A stretch of DNA of 64,000 nucleotides from contig VXIS01000167.1 of the NCBI GenBank assembly GCA_008704415.1, positions 1 through 64,000 of the forward strand, read 5' to 3'. Below are positions 41,088 through 51,574 of this stretch, one piece after another. Made by a program: the position numbers and the translations under genes. Numbering within the stretch: position 1 is the stretch's first letter; every line of letters begins with the position of its first letter. The notes beneath the pieces were generated by a model. It was not told the origin of the DNA. It was given only the letters and a program-made list of their open reading frames with translations, and did no database searches. The stretch comes from Sphaerosporella brunnea (lineage: Eukaryota; Ascomycota; Pezizomycetes; Pezizales; Pyronemataceae).

Positions 41088-44012
41088 CGTTACAGTGTAG
41101 TGGTTTGCGTGCCCTCCTCCGGGCTCTGCGAACGGTCCGATAAGGTGCCCCGCGGTCGCGGTAACCGTACGACTAAACGCCGTGAGATCGCGGCCCTGAG
41201 ATTTTGACGGTCAGAATGCAACGGGAAACACGGTTTGGCAGCCCTCCCCACGGAGAAATTGGAATGGAACACACAATCGCAGTCCCCAGCGCTGGTTCAG
41301 GTTCTCCGGCTGCAGGACGACGCTCCGTCGGCGGTGGGTGGGGAGGTTCGGCCTGCGCGGAGGAGCCGTCCATAGTGTCGCGCTCGATGGCGATGTCGAA
41401 CGTAAAGGTGGACTCCAAGGGACGGGTGCACCCTGGTCTCGTATGGGGCTGTGGAGTTGCAATTGTGTGAATTGTTGAAGCGGGAACTGCGAATTTCTTT
41501 AGGACAAGCAAGATGTGGAAAGTGCTGATGGCTGATATGAGGTGCGCTAGCCGCTACCGAGGTCAGCTGTGGCGCACCGGCCTCGATGGTCAACATCACA
41601 AACGCTGACATTGATTACAAGCCGCGAAACTGCAGAGGACGGGATGGAATGAGCTCTTTCTTCCGCCGCGGCCTCTGAGCGGATTGAAAGCGCGTAACAG
41701 CACTCTGTTTGTCCACCCGAGTGATGCACCGTGATGCACATATCTTCCGCAGGTTTTATCGTCGCAAGCCACGAGAGCGGCTAACGCTGAAGGGAAAATG
41801 ACCGGGCCTCATGGTGGCAGCTGAGTAGATATCCCCAAACAAGATGCGAGAAGCGAGGTTCCAGCGCAACGGAAGCATCATGAGTCCGGCGGCTCATGGC
41901 ATGACGTCCTCAGATAGAGTTGTAGGTAGTTAGCTCAGGCTGCAAATTGATCGGACGTCACAAGCGGGGCAAGTCGCTGCATGCATGCATTAAACCACCA
42001 GATCCAGCTGTTGGGGCTCCCAGGCAATACTCCATCTATCGTGTAGAATACATGACCTCTTGGGTTGTGACGCTGGCATTACGGGGGTACCAGCAGCTCA
42101 GAAGTGACCGATATCAGGCACAGCTGACTTCGTCGAACGACATATATAAGGAGCAATTTATGTATCTGCACCGTTTCTTTTTTTGTTGGGAACAACATGA
42201 ACCGAGTGCCCCATCAACGACGAATCGTGCGTGGGTCCGAATCCGAATCTAAGGTCACAGTTGCTCCCCGCATGCCCCGCACCCAACAAAACGAAAGACC
42301 ATAATGCGGAGGTTTTCCCCCCCGCACAAAACAAACAAAACCTCTGTTTCGGACGTTGTTGATCTGCAAAAGCCTAACGCGCGAATGGCGAGAGCGATGG
42401 AAGTGATTTGTCGCGTGGTTGGATGCCTCTACTGACAGTTATATCGATGCGACCAGAGTAAGACACTGCTGCAAGAGGGGTGAGTAAGAAGAAACATGTA
42501 GCCACTGTAACTTCGGGGGGATCGCTATATCCGGCGCTCTGAAAAAAGAAACACTGAGCTACGTTATTGGAGCCAGCCAGGGCGCTTTGTGGGGGTGTTT
42601 GCACAGATCTCAATACGGGTGACTTGCAGCAGCAAAGGAATCGTGTTTCTACGAGGCAGCCGCCATAACGTCACTCTCGTTCAATGAACAACAACCTTGT
42701 ATTTCTGACTTGATCAGCACAGCTCCCCGCCCTGAAAAATCATACCAAGCCGCAAAGCTCCAGGGCTACACCCGTCACCAAAAGAGGCCAAAGAGGCCAA
42801 CCATATCCACAAGGAGCTCCACAATGCTTCTCATGAGCATCGAGTGATTGAAAGTGATCCACCATGCTCCTTTCCAACGTTCCATAGTTACTTACGCCGA
42901 CATATATTCCTCACCTACCTAGCATCTTCATTGATAACCCCAAGATGTTATGAGCAGACGACAGGCTTCCTGCACGACTGGTGGCTAGACTCTGGCCATG
43001 GGGGGCTTTCAAGGGGGCATCGGGAAAGGCTTGCGGTGGCGACATACCCGACTTAGGCTGCCAATGAGGAATCGTGGAATCACGGAACTGGGCACTTGTT
43101 TCGGATTCGACACGTTAGAGAGGACGAACCGGCACCTAGAGTACCTATACTGGCAAAAGCTACTGCAAAGCAGAATGGGGATATTGAGAGGACGTTCAGT
43201 GATATGACTGTGATTTCGGGAAAACAATTGAATCCCCCTATCTACCAGGAAAATGTAAGAGAGAAGGGACGGGAGGGGACCGGAAGAGCAAGCACTGGCG
43301 ATGCGCACCGGGTGGGAGATCTTGTAAGCTTAAACCGGTGAGCATGGCTTGAGCATGCAGGCTAAAAGTGCAACTCGCCGATCTCGAAGCGTGGGAGCTG
43401 TGTGTGCTTACCTAAGTAAGTACACACTGTATCTTGGATGGGTCGCTGCTGTGAAGATCGCAACTTGCTGTCAACGTATGTTTTGTTTCTTGATGTTGAA
43501 GTCACAGCAAAGTCACCGCAAAGTCACAGAGTACGTGCTAAGCAGCTCGCACCATCCATCAACCCGGCTCCCTGTCCACCCGTCCAGTCGGAACTCGTTG
43601 CTGAGCTGAGCTTGCCGTGAGCTTCCTCACCCCCCCCCCCCGCCCTGAGCGCGAGCGAAGCAGAAGACATGACCCCGGTGACCATCACCACCCCCCCACC
43701 ACCCCCTCTCCCCCTGAATAGGCCATCCCACGCTGCTCCCCCGTCCCGCGACTGTCGTAATTTATACCACATACCCCTTCCTGCAGCTCGAAAGTCGCAT
43801 CAGTCTCTATTTATCCCACATCGCATACTGCGCAGCTCTGGCCCCACACAGCCGTGCTATTCCCGTCCGAGCATATCAACCCCGCAAGGAGAGCGGCAAC
43901 AGCCCTATACAGCGGAAAGGGGATTTGCAATAAAGTCTCAGGCAGCCCCGAGCTCACGAGCAATCACACTGCACAGCACCCAGCAGCGGCATCCTCCCGA
44001 ACAACAAGCAAC
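41088..44012. other. Long intergenic stretch (2.9 kb), no supported gene
   Basis: Many short overlapping frames on both strands have no domain or convincing start. The last 400 bp are C-rich with CCACC-type runs (43629-43720) and are likely promoter and leader of the gene at 44013. Small frames lie upstream in that leader, so uORFs are possible. Confidence 0.55.
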
Positions 44013-45722
44013 ATGGCATTCCAAGCACCCACCCGCGCTCGTCAGTTGACGCTCTCGCGACTGCAATCCTATCGGGAAAGCCACAGCACCTTCGGATCCT
44101 CCGCCGCAGGAGCACCCTTATTGACCCCGGACACCGAAGAATGGGTCGTGTTCTCGCCCTCCAACGCGGGCGCCACGAGCACCATCCTCTCCGGCACCAA
44201 CCGCGAGAGCGACGTGGGTAGCATCATCAGTGTGTCGTCGCCACGAGCCGCGGGTGCGCGCTATGATGCCATTCCGGGCGTGTTTGACGAATACACTGAA
44301 GAGGACGAAGAGGGAGAGGAAGAGGAAGAGGAAGAGTCGCTCGACGGCGCGGAAACGGATTCTTTGCAGCCGTTCAGAGAGAACCAGGACCCTGTGCTAT
44401 TCCCGACCCTGCCTACTCACGATGGCTTGGGGACTTTCTCGTCGATGGGGGTGTCGGGGTTCCGCTCGCTTGAAGAGTCATTGCGAATAGTAGCTGCCTG
44501 TGGACAGGCGCAAGAGGGGAATGATACTCATTCCAGGATACAGAAGTGGCGGATGGAGCAGGGTGTTGCTCTCATGGACGAGATCGAAAAGGCAACACGG
44601 CGGAGAAGGCGACTATCACTGATTAATCGACTCAGCACTGAGGTGGATACAGAAGCCAAGCTGATTGAGGCGCCCATTACGGTAGAGGATGGCGAGAAGC
44701 CGTTGAATGCTCCATCGCAGCCCGTATCGGATGTCGCTATCGAGACACAAGAGGACGAAGACAACGCAAACGAGTCATTTTTGGAACGTATTACAAGGAG
44801 CTTCATCCGGGATATCATGGGCATCGACGATCAGCTGCTGGAGGTTCTTTTTGGCGAAGCCCTGCCAGCTGAAGCTCAGATGCATACTATTTCCGAAGAG
44901 GTGCAATTCAAGAAGGACACCGAGGAACGGATCTTGAATAGAATCGCGAAGGAGCTAGGGGAGCTCGTACATCTTTATACCCAACATCCCTCCGGCGCAT
45001 CCCCCACGCAACGTCAACAGCTGGAGAAGGAAGATGAGCAGGACTCAGACGACGGCGTAAAAACGCCCCAGCCTCGTCCAAACCAGCAAAAACAACCACA
45101 ACAGCCCACAATAGATACCACAACAGCAGAAACCGCAACAGATATCATGCCTTCTCCCCCAAAGCCTCAGCGCAGTTCCTCCTTCTCCAGCGCGGCCTCC
45201 TCTGTCCCACAGTTCCAATTCGAGCCCACACTAGCCTTCCAACAAGACGATGAAGCCTCGCACGCAGCATGGTGGGGGATCGAAGAGGCAGACGACACGA
45301 AATCTGCACGGCTTCGGCGCGAATACTGGGAGCAAGATCTAGATGTGCGACTCGTATTTTCATATCTCAAATCACGTTTTTGCGGGCATCCCGGGAGAGG
45401 AGCGCCGAGCATAGCTGCGTCATCGACCGCCGCCACCCCCTCCTCCTCCTCCGCGCCAATACATCACCAGCACCCGCTAATCAACCGGAAACACACGTAC
45501 CACATCGCCAACAGAAGACAATCGATATCCCAATCCAAACCGGTTTCTGTTTCGGCGGTTTTCAGTAAGAAAGTTAGTTGTGCGAGCCATGACCGGGTGG
45601 CGAAGGATCGACGCAGCAGCAAGGCTAGCTCGAGAAGTAGGGGGTATTATTGGGACGTAGCCACCAGCGTGGGCAGTGGACAGAGCAGCTGCGTCGGCAC
45701 GGGGGTCTGGGCTGCTATCTGA
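44013..45722 (+). CDS. Conserved filamentous-fungal protein, function unknown
   Basis: This single-exon gene encodes 569 aa from the ATG at 44013 (context CAACATGG). The open frame continues 53 codons upstream to 43854, without family-like sequence. The N-terminus carries EEWVVFSPS, then a strongly acidic run (EEDEEGEEEEEEE). Next come LPTHDGLGTFSSMG, a basic coiled segment RMEQGVALMDEIEKATRRRR, and ESFLERITRSFIRDIMGIDD followed by QLLEVLFGEALP. The second half is Gln/Pro/Ser-rich and disordered until WEQDLDVRLVFSYLKSRF. I know these blocks (EWVxFSP, LPTHDGLGTF, FWERITRxxIRDxMGID) from a conserved Pezizomycotina family without assigned function. No membrane segment or signal peptide is present. 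Confidence 0.8.
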   Translation: MAFQAPTRARQLTLSRLQSYRESHSTFGSSAAGAPLLTPDTEEWVVFSPSNAGATSTILSGTNRESDVGSIISVSSPRAAGARYDAIPGVFDEYTEEDEEGEEEEEEESLDGAETDSLQPFRENQDPVLFPTLPTHDGLGTFSSMGVSGFRSLEESLRIVAACGQAQEGNDTHSRIQKWRMEQGVALMDEIEKATRRRRRLSLINRLSTEVDTEAKLIEAPITVEDGEKPLNAPSQPVSDVAIETQEDEDNANESFLERITRSFIRDIMGIDDQLLEVLFGEALPAEAQMHTISEEVQFKKDTEERILNRIAKELGELVHLYTQHPSGASPTQRQQLEKEDEQDSDDGVKTPQPRPNQQKQPQQPTIDTTTAETATDIMPSPPKPQRSSSFSSAASSVPQFQFEPTLAFQQDDEASHAAWWGIEEADDTKSARLRREYWEQDLDVRLVFSYLKSRFCGHPGRGAPSIAASSTAATPSSSSAPIHHQHPLINRKHTYHIANRRQSISQSKPVSVSAVFSKKVSCASHDRVAKDRRSSKASSRSRGYYWDVATSVGSGQSSCVGTGVWAAI

Positions 45723-46294
45723 TAACACACACACCTACACTCCTTTTTTCTTCTGCTACAATAATGACCTCACACATCACATCATACATGCACGAGTACA
45801 TGTTGCACTACACCTACATGACGGAGTTCATCTGTTTTTCTTTCTTTCGTTGCATATTTTTGTCATCTGGCGGGTGTAATTTTGAAGCCTTGTTCGGGAC
45901 GGGCATCTTCATGTTGGTCGTCTTTTTTTTTTTTTTTTTTTTTTTTTTTCGTTTTTCTTATCTTCCTCTTTATTTATTGCCGGTGTTAGGCGTGGTCCAC
46001 TCATCGTCATCCTTATACATATCTAAGGGCATTAGATTTTTGTGATGGGGGGATGATCGATACTGTGATAGACGTAAGACAGACACTTGGATGGAATCAT
46101 ACGATTCATTGTACATGTTTCAAGCAGAATGGTGTGACAGACAGGCGTTCTTTGTCCGGTCCCATCACGTCTAGCCATATACCAGTGACGATGACACAGA
46201 CGAAGAAATGCTGTAGCTCTTCGTGGGATATCGTATTCAAAACATACACCGACGCCGAACCCCGAACCCCGACCGCCGACCGCCCCCTATGCAT
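45723..46294. other. 3' region with long T run
   Basis: Convergent space between two genes. It contains a T run of about 24 (45926-45949). No gene seen. Confidence 0.7.
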
Positions 46295-47669
46295 CTATTT
46301 CTTGTACTCCTGCTGCAGCAACTTCGCAATAGTCTGCAGCTGAATGTTGCTGGTGCCCTCGTAGATGGCGCCGATCTTTGAGTCCCGCCAGAACTTCTCG
46401 CTCAGGCCTTCACGGACGAAGCCCATGCCGCCCTGCCACTCAATCGCCAGGCCGGAGACCTTACCCGCGACCTGCGAGGCGTAGAGCTTCGCCATGGCAG
46501 CCTCGCGGACAAAGCCCTCACCCGCACGGACGCCGCCGGTTTCCTTGGTGCGGACAGCGTTGTAGAGCAGCGCGCGCGCGGCCTCGATCTCGGTGCGCGC
46601 CTGCGCGATCTGGAATTGCATACCCTGGAAGTCACCCACGAGTTGTCCGAATTGCCGGCGCTCGTTCCAGACATATTTGATGGCGGTTTCGAAGGCACCG
46701 AGGGCGAGACCTGTCATCTGCGCCGCGATACCGATGCGGCCTTCGTTCAGGATCGAGATCGCGTATTTGTAACCCTCACCCTCTTTGCCGATTAGGTTCT
46801 CGGCGGGCACCTCGACGTCGTCGAAGGTCAGCATGCAGGTCGACGAGGCTCTGATGCCGAGCTTCTTTTCCTTCTTGGCGATCGAGAAGCCTGGCATGCC
46901 TTTTTCGAGCACGAACGCGCTGATGCCTTTGTACCCCCGCTCTGGTGCTAAGTTCGCGAATACGATGAAGATGTCGGCTTCAGCCGCGTTGGTGATCCAC
47001 ATCTTTTGTCCCGAGATCGTATAGCTGCCGCCTGACTGGGATTTGGTGGCACGCGTCTTGAGGGCGAAGGCATCCGAGCCGCTGGCGGGCTCCGAGAGAC
47101 AGAAGGAACCGACGGATTCGGTGGCTAGCCGGGGGAGGTACTTGCTCTTGAGGGCTTCAGAGCCGTAGGTTTTGAAGACAGTGTTGACTAGGGTGTTGTG
47201 GACGTCTACGAGGACAGAGACCTTTTACGAGCATACTTCATCAGCCCTTCCTTCCTTTCCCATCTCGTAGTACTAATCATCACTGGACAGGAGGGGAATA
47301 TACGGAAGGATCCACGCGTGCCAACTCCTCAATGGCAACAATACACGCTCCAAAGTTCATCTCGGAGCCTCCGTACTTCTCGGGGATCTCAACGCCCATC
47401 AAGCCCTGCTCAAACAGCTGTGAAACAATGCCTTTGTCCATCTGCTCCGCTTCGTCCATTTCTCGGACCTTAGGCAGGATTGCATCGTTGGCGAATCGTG
47501 CTACGGACTCTTTCAGCAGCTCCTCGGTCTCTGTAAGGGCGAAGATGGGCGAGGGCGTGAATTCGGTGTAGTTGCGGCGGGCGGAGATGGAGGGGGTCAG
47601 CCGGGCTGCTGCCACGGTGGTGGGCCGTAGCCGAGGGACGGGACGGAGGACGTGGCGGAGAGTGCTCAT
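46295..47669 (-). CDS. Short/branched-chain acyl-CoA dehydrogenase, mitochondrial
   Basis: This FAD enzyme makes the alpha-beta double bond in short or 2-methyl-branched acyl-CoAs, the first step of mitochondrial beta-oxidation and of Ile/Val catabolism, passing electrons to ETF. Two exons on the minus strand (47304-47669 and 46295-47221, phase 0) give 430 aa. The start MSTLRHVLRPVPRLRPTTVA is an Arg-rich mitochondrial presequence. The family motifs are LFEQGLMGVEIPEKYGGSEM, FCLSEPASGSDAFALKT (FAD/substrate), MWITNAAEADIFIVFA, RRQFGQLVGDFQGMQFQIA and the C-terminal KIGAIYEGTSNIQLQTIAK, whose Glu is the catalytic base of this subgroup. The open frame extends 78 codons upstream of the start without presequence character, so 47669 is preferred. 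Confidence 0.92.
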
Positions 47670-48041
47670 TTTGTGTGGTTGCTGTGGGTGGAGGAAGGGA
47701 GGGTGCAGATCGAGGGTTAAGGTTGATATATGTAGGGGCGACGACGGCGCTGCAGATGGTTGGATGACGGGAGTGGGAATGCGGGAGTCATGGCTGCAAG
47801 GTGAAGCGGAGCACAGGAATGGGTTATGGTGGTGATGCCGATGGAAGCCGAGGGCGGAGATGCCATGTGATTGATTGGTGGACTGAAAAGTGGACCCAAC
47901 CACGGGCAGAGATCATGTTCCTGAGGCTCTGAGATTTTTTATGAGCAAAGGTCTACAATGCCAGCAAAAACACACCCGAGTTTTACAATGCCAGCGACCG
48001 GTTTGAAATGCCACCGAAAAAAATAAGCATCGCGTCGCTGT
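47670..48041. other. Upstream region of the acyl-CoA dehydrogenase
   Basis: No gene seen. Probably its promoter; repeats begin at its left end. Confidence 0.6.
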
Positions 48042-48120
48042 TGCCGTTGCCGTTGCCGTCACCATCACCATCACCATCACCATCGCCATCGCCATCGCCA
48101 TCGCCATTGCCATCGCCGCC
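48042..48120 (+). repeat. Hexanucleotide microsatellite
   Basis: A run of TTGCCG-type, then CACCAT-type and CGCCAT-type hexamers about 78 bp long. It is a simple-sequence repeat, and the Ser/Pro or Met/Ala frames over it are by-products. Confidence 0.9.
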
Positions 48121-48189
48121 CATCTGTGAGGGGAGAATCAGGGGCTCTGATTCGTGGGGAGAGGTGCGAAGCGCACCCGTAATAAGCTT

Positions 48190-48341
48190 TGGCTCGAACT
48201 CGGCTGGAAGCGCTATCGCGGGTGCAGGAAGGAAGAAAAGAAACGAAGTGTATGAGCTCGAACTTGGCTCTGGGCAACCGAGTGCGGAATGAAGCGAAGC
48301 GTATGAGCTCGAACTCGGCTCTAGGCAACAGAATGAAGCGT
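48190..48341 (+). repeat. Imperfect tandem repeat, period about 52 bp
   Basis: GTATGAGCTCGAAC recurs at 48249 and 48301 with matching downstream sequence (GGCTCTGGGCAAC / GGCTCTAGGCAAC). A partial third unit lies near 48190 (GGCTCGAACTCGGCT). Confidence 0.75.
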
Positions 48342-48703
48342 CTCGTATCTATGAAGGCTCTCAGACGCGAGCTGTCTGGAGGTCATTCGCTAGCGCTCCC
48401 GCCGAGCCTCACTAGCCCTAATCCACGCTGCTAAGCCTCACTCCTCACCGCCACCCATTATGCCTGTACGAGCGAGCAAATGAAGGTCAAGAATTTGACT
48501 TGCAAACTTAGCAGGCATCATTCAGATACCTGACCGTGTCCGGCGTCGCTGTAGGGAAGCAGGTCACAATGTGCGCAACTGTCGCGCTCTGCCCCCGGGC
48601 TTGTGGTTTTGTACCGAGAAAATACCAGTGATCTTTCTCTCGGTCTCGTGCTCTCTCTTTTTTTTTTACGTTGCGCGACGCGACGCGATGCTTATTTTTC
48701 TCG

Positions 48704-49304
48704 GTGCGCGTTTGGTCAAAACTGCGCCAGATTCAACATCATATTTCGCCGGCAAACCTCAACCTATCGAATCTCATGAAAGGTTTGGGCGCAAGAACGT
48801 TCGGTGGAAAAAGCTGGTGATGACGTAGAAATTATGATTTCGTGGCACGAGGAGTCGCCGACACACCATCACCACATTTCATATGTACCCGCCGGCGAAA
48901 TTGCCAGTAAAACACCATGCCGAACACCAAAAGACCTAGGCAGACTGGATCGAAATAGACGAGGACGCTGATTCCTATCTTAATTTCTGAGGCAAGAGCA
49001 GGCCGAAAGGCTGAAAATGGCTTTAAGAAAACCTCATGAGAAACCGCACGCCACAACGGTGGGGGTAGTGGCGGGATTCTTGATGGTGGCGGGCTGCATC
49101 GCCGCCAGTGGCGGGGGTTGATGGCGACGGGATGGGCTGGAGCCTCGCAATCTCGCACTCTGAGTAGAATATTGCTTCTTGCGTTTTTGGACCCTTTATT
49201 ATGCATGATATTGAAACCACACACAGTAGGCCGGTCGCCAAACAGGCTGAGTAGGTCGAATCTCAAAAAACTTGTTCTACAATAACCTAGCCTCCAAACG
49301 CGCC
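48704..49304 (-). repeat. Dispersed TIR-like repeat, copy 2
   Basis: About 600 bp bounded by GGTGCGCGTTTGGT on the left and CCTCCAAACGCGCCC on the right, which are short inverted repeats. Internally it matches the copy at 22991-23463 in the opposite orientation over more than 400 bp. It contains a 185-codon minus frame (48832-49389) that is mostly repeat sequence. Part of that frame is partly conserved with copy 1 (for example SEIKIGISVLVYFDP versus SEIKVRISVLV), so old coding capacity cannot be excluded. Confidence 0.7.
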
Positions 49305-49472
49305 CTTGTGAGGCCCGAGCCGTCCGAATGAGGATATGTGAAGTGATTGTTACCCGGTGGGCTGCGGCCTGCCAATCAGATCGGCTCAAAATCCCGACCT
49401 AAGCAGTTTTAGTTGGGTCGCCGCTCTTTACCGACCAATCTCCCCTCACGCACACCCACGAAACGTCACACA

Positions 49473-50524
49473 ATGTCGCTGAGGCTCTCCACGCGTCTTC
49501 TCCTTTCTGGAGCCCCTCGGCGGCTCGTCGCAGTCCCCACCTCGAAGATTAACTTGGCTCGCGCTTTCTCAGAATGCGGCGTTCGACGGTCGGAAGCTCT
49601 GTCGGTGGTATGTGGAACTTTGCCCCTCCATGCTGAGCAATTGGGGAGCTTTTTCGGACAGCGCTGACGGTCGCGATAGCACAGAAACACGGCGGAAAAC
49701 AACCCCTCAATCCCTTTCAAGTTCACGGAGCAGAACCAGCGCCTGATCGATGAGATATTGAAGCGGTATCCTCCGCAGTACAAGAAGGCGGCGACCATGC
49801 CGTTGCTGGACCTGGGACAGCGCCAGCATGGATTCTGCTCCATCTCGGTCATGAACGAGGTTGCCAGGATCCTGGAGATTCCTCCGATGAGAGTTTATGG
49901 TACGTCCGGCGGCGGCTGTGGAACTGGCTGGTAATTGGGATATCGCGGCAAGGATTGCTGACTTGTGGAGGAACGCCGTTCAGAGGTCGCTACTTTCTAT
50001 ACCATGTACAACCGCGAGCCTGTTGGGAAGTACCACCTGCAGGTGTGCACTACCACACCGTGCATGTTGTGCAACTCGGACTCGATCATGAAGGCGATCA
50101 CCGAGCACCTCGGCATCACGCCCGGCCACACAACTCAGGATGGTCTCTTCACTTTCTCCGAGGTTGAGTGTCTGGGTGCCTGCGTCAACGGTATTCCTCT
50201 ATTCCCTCCATGTCCTCAACGGGCGCTGATTGACGGGATATAGGCCCCATGATCCAGATCAACGACGACTACTACGAGGATCTGACCGCCGAGAAGACGA
50301 TCCAGCTCCTGGACGCGCTCAAGGCCGCCGCAGACTCCGTCCCCAAGCAGCTCCCCATGTGGGATGAGCCAGCGAAGGCCGCCATGAAGGGAAAGAAGCC
50401 AACCGGTGTCCAAGTCCCCCCACCTGGACCTGTAAGCGGAAGGAAGTCGTGCGAGCCGTCCAGTGGATTGACGAGTCTTACTAGCCCGAAGTGGGGTCCG
50501 GAGGTGTTCAGGAAGGACTTGTAA
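49473..50524 (+). CDS. NADH:ubiquinone oxidoreductase 24-kDa subunit (complex I, NDUFV2)
   Basis: This subunit carries the [2Fe-2S] cluster N1a in the NADH-oxidising arm of complex I. Four exons (49473-49607, 49680-49899, 49984-50190, 50244-50524) give 280 aa. [20 protein letters not shown] is a mitochondrial presequence. The thioredoxin-like domain follows: [39 protein letters not shown], and [19 protein letters not shown]. The cluster cysteines are in [13 protein letters not shown] and the later [13 protein letters not shown]. The C-terminal tail is Pro-rich ([19 protein letters not shown], then [10 protein letters not shown]). All splice joins fall inside conserved motifs, so the model is firm. 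Acts at the mitochondrial inner membrane, matrix side. Confidence 0.95.
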
Positions 50525-50690
50525 ATAAATGCAAGCGTGGGTGAAAATCAGTATTGTCAATAGATGGCCCTAAAAGCCATAGTCATAGCAGCCCTAACCC
50601 TTCGGTCGCATGAGGCACGCCGCCGCAGCCGGAGCACTTCCGTCTCAATAGAGCGCAACAGAGTCGCCGCCCGACACATTAAATCTCAAG
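50525..50690. other. Spacer after the complex I gene
   Basis: 3' side of the complex I subunit gene; no gene seen. Confidence 0.6.
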
Positions 50691-50870
50691 ATGTCACAGC
50701 CTGAGGCGGACATCAGTGACCAGCGGCCACGCAATATGCCCCGAGATATGCGAGAACAAATGGCTTTCGAGATGGTGGAGGAAGGGAAAGCGGCAGAGAT
50801 GTTGGATGTGTCAACATCCTCGCTCTACCACCGAAAGGTGTGCTGCAAGTTTGAAGTTCGGGATTTCTAG
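50691..50870 (+). pseudogene. Helix-turn-helix fragment, probably transposase N-terminus
   Basis: ATG at 50691 gives a 59-residue frame, MSQPEADISDQRPRNMPRDM followed by EQMAFEMVEEGKAAEMLDVS and TSSLYHRK. The alternation (a helix, a short turn, then EMLDVSTSSLYH) resembles the first homeodomain-like HTH of Tc1/mariner-type transposases. No catalytic region follows; the sequence downstream is full of stops. A short relic is the most likely reading. Confidence 0.4.
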
Positions 50871-51574
50871 AGTACAGGCAGATTAGTCCAAGGCAGAAGG
50901 GTCGAACATGACGCTCTCGAGTAGATGCCGAGAAACAGCCCTCACGCCTGCTGAAGAAGGTGGTTGTAGCCACCGCCGGGTATCGTGTTGCCGTTGAACA
51001 TTGTCCGAGCAGACGGGTGTGGGATAACTCTGAGCATTGAGGAGTTGGCACCAAAGCGCGAGAGCCGGAAGCACCGTGACCTTGAGGTTTTTTTGCACTA
51101 TCTAGATGACAACAGTTTCGTTGTTCAATTTTGCACACTGGCAGGCGCTTGGTGCAAGTAGTTTTTTAAATAGCTGTGTTCTCCCAATTTTAAGCTTTGA
51201 TTTGACCTTCCGGCGAGCAAAACCTGGTGCGGACGAAGGTGTGTTGGTAGTGATGGTCGTCGCCGGCGGGTTAGGGGTGGTTGCTGCACCTATTCCTCAT
51301 CCAATCACCCGAAACCCCCCCCCCCCCCCAAAATACATGTTACCCTTGCCCTGGCCGCCCGCGACTCTCTCTATCTCTCTCTCGGTGCCATAACTCCTGC
51401 TCTACCGTGCAACCTTACCATTCACATTCATACTCTACATCCCAATATCGCAAATTGAGTGCGCTGTCTAACGCTGCCCGCCCTCTGCGCAAAGGGTAGC
51501 GTCCTTTCCCCAATCTCCGAGTTCCTCCGAACAAGACCTGTGCGACTGCGAAATCTCGAGCCCAATCAATAGCC
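50871..51574. other. Intergenic upstream of the LCB3-like gene
   Basis: Contains a C run of about 13 (51317-51329) and CT-rich leader sequence. No gene seen. Confidence 0.6.

Noticed and set aside
48042..48120. Regular hexamer repeats considered as a CRISPR-like array
   Set aside because: No spacers; it is a simple microsatellite, and the host is a eukaryote.
48832..49389. 185-codon minus-strand frame as a genuine gene
   Set aside because: Most of it lies in a dispersed repeat that also occurs at 22991-23463, where the same frame is broken.
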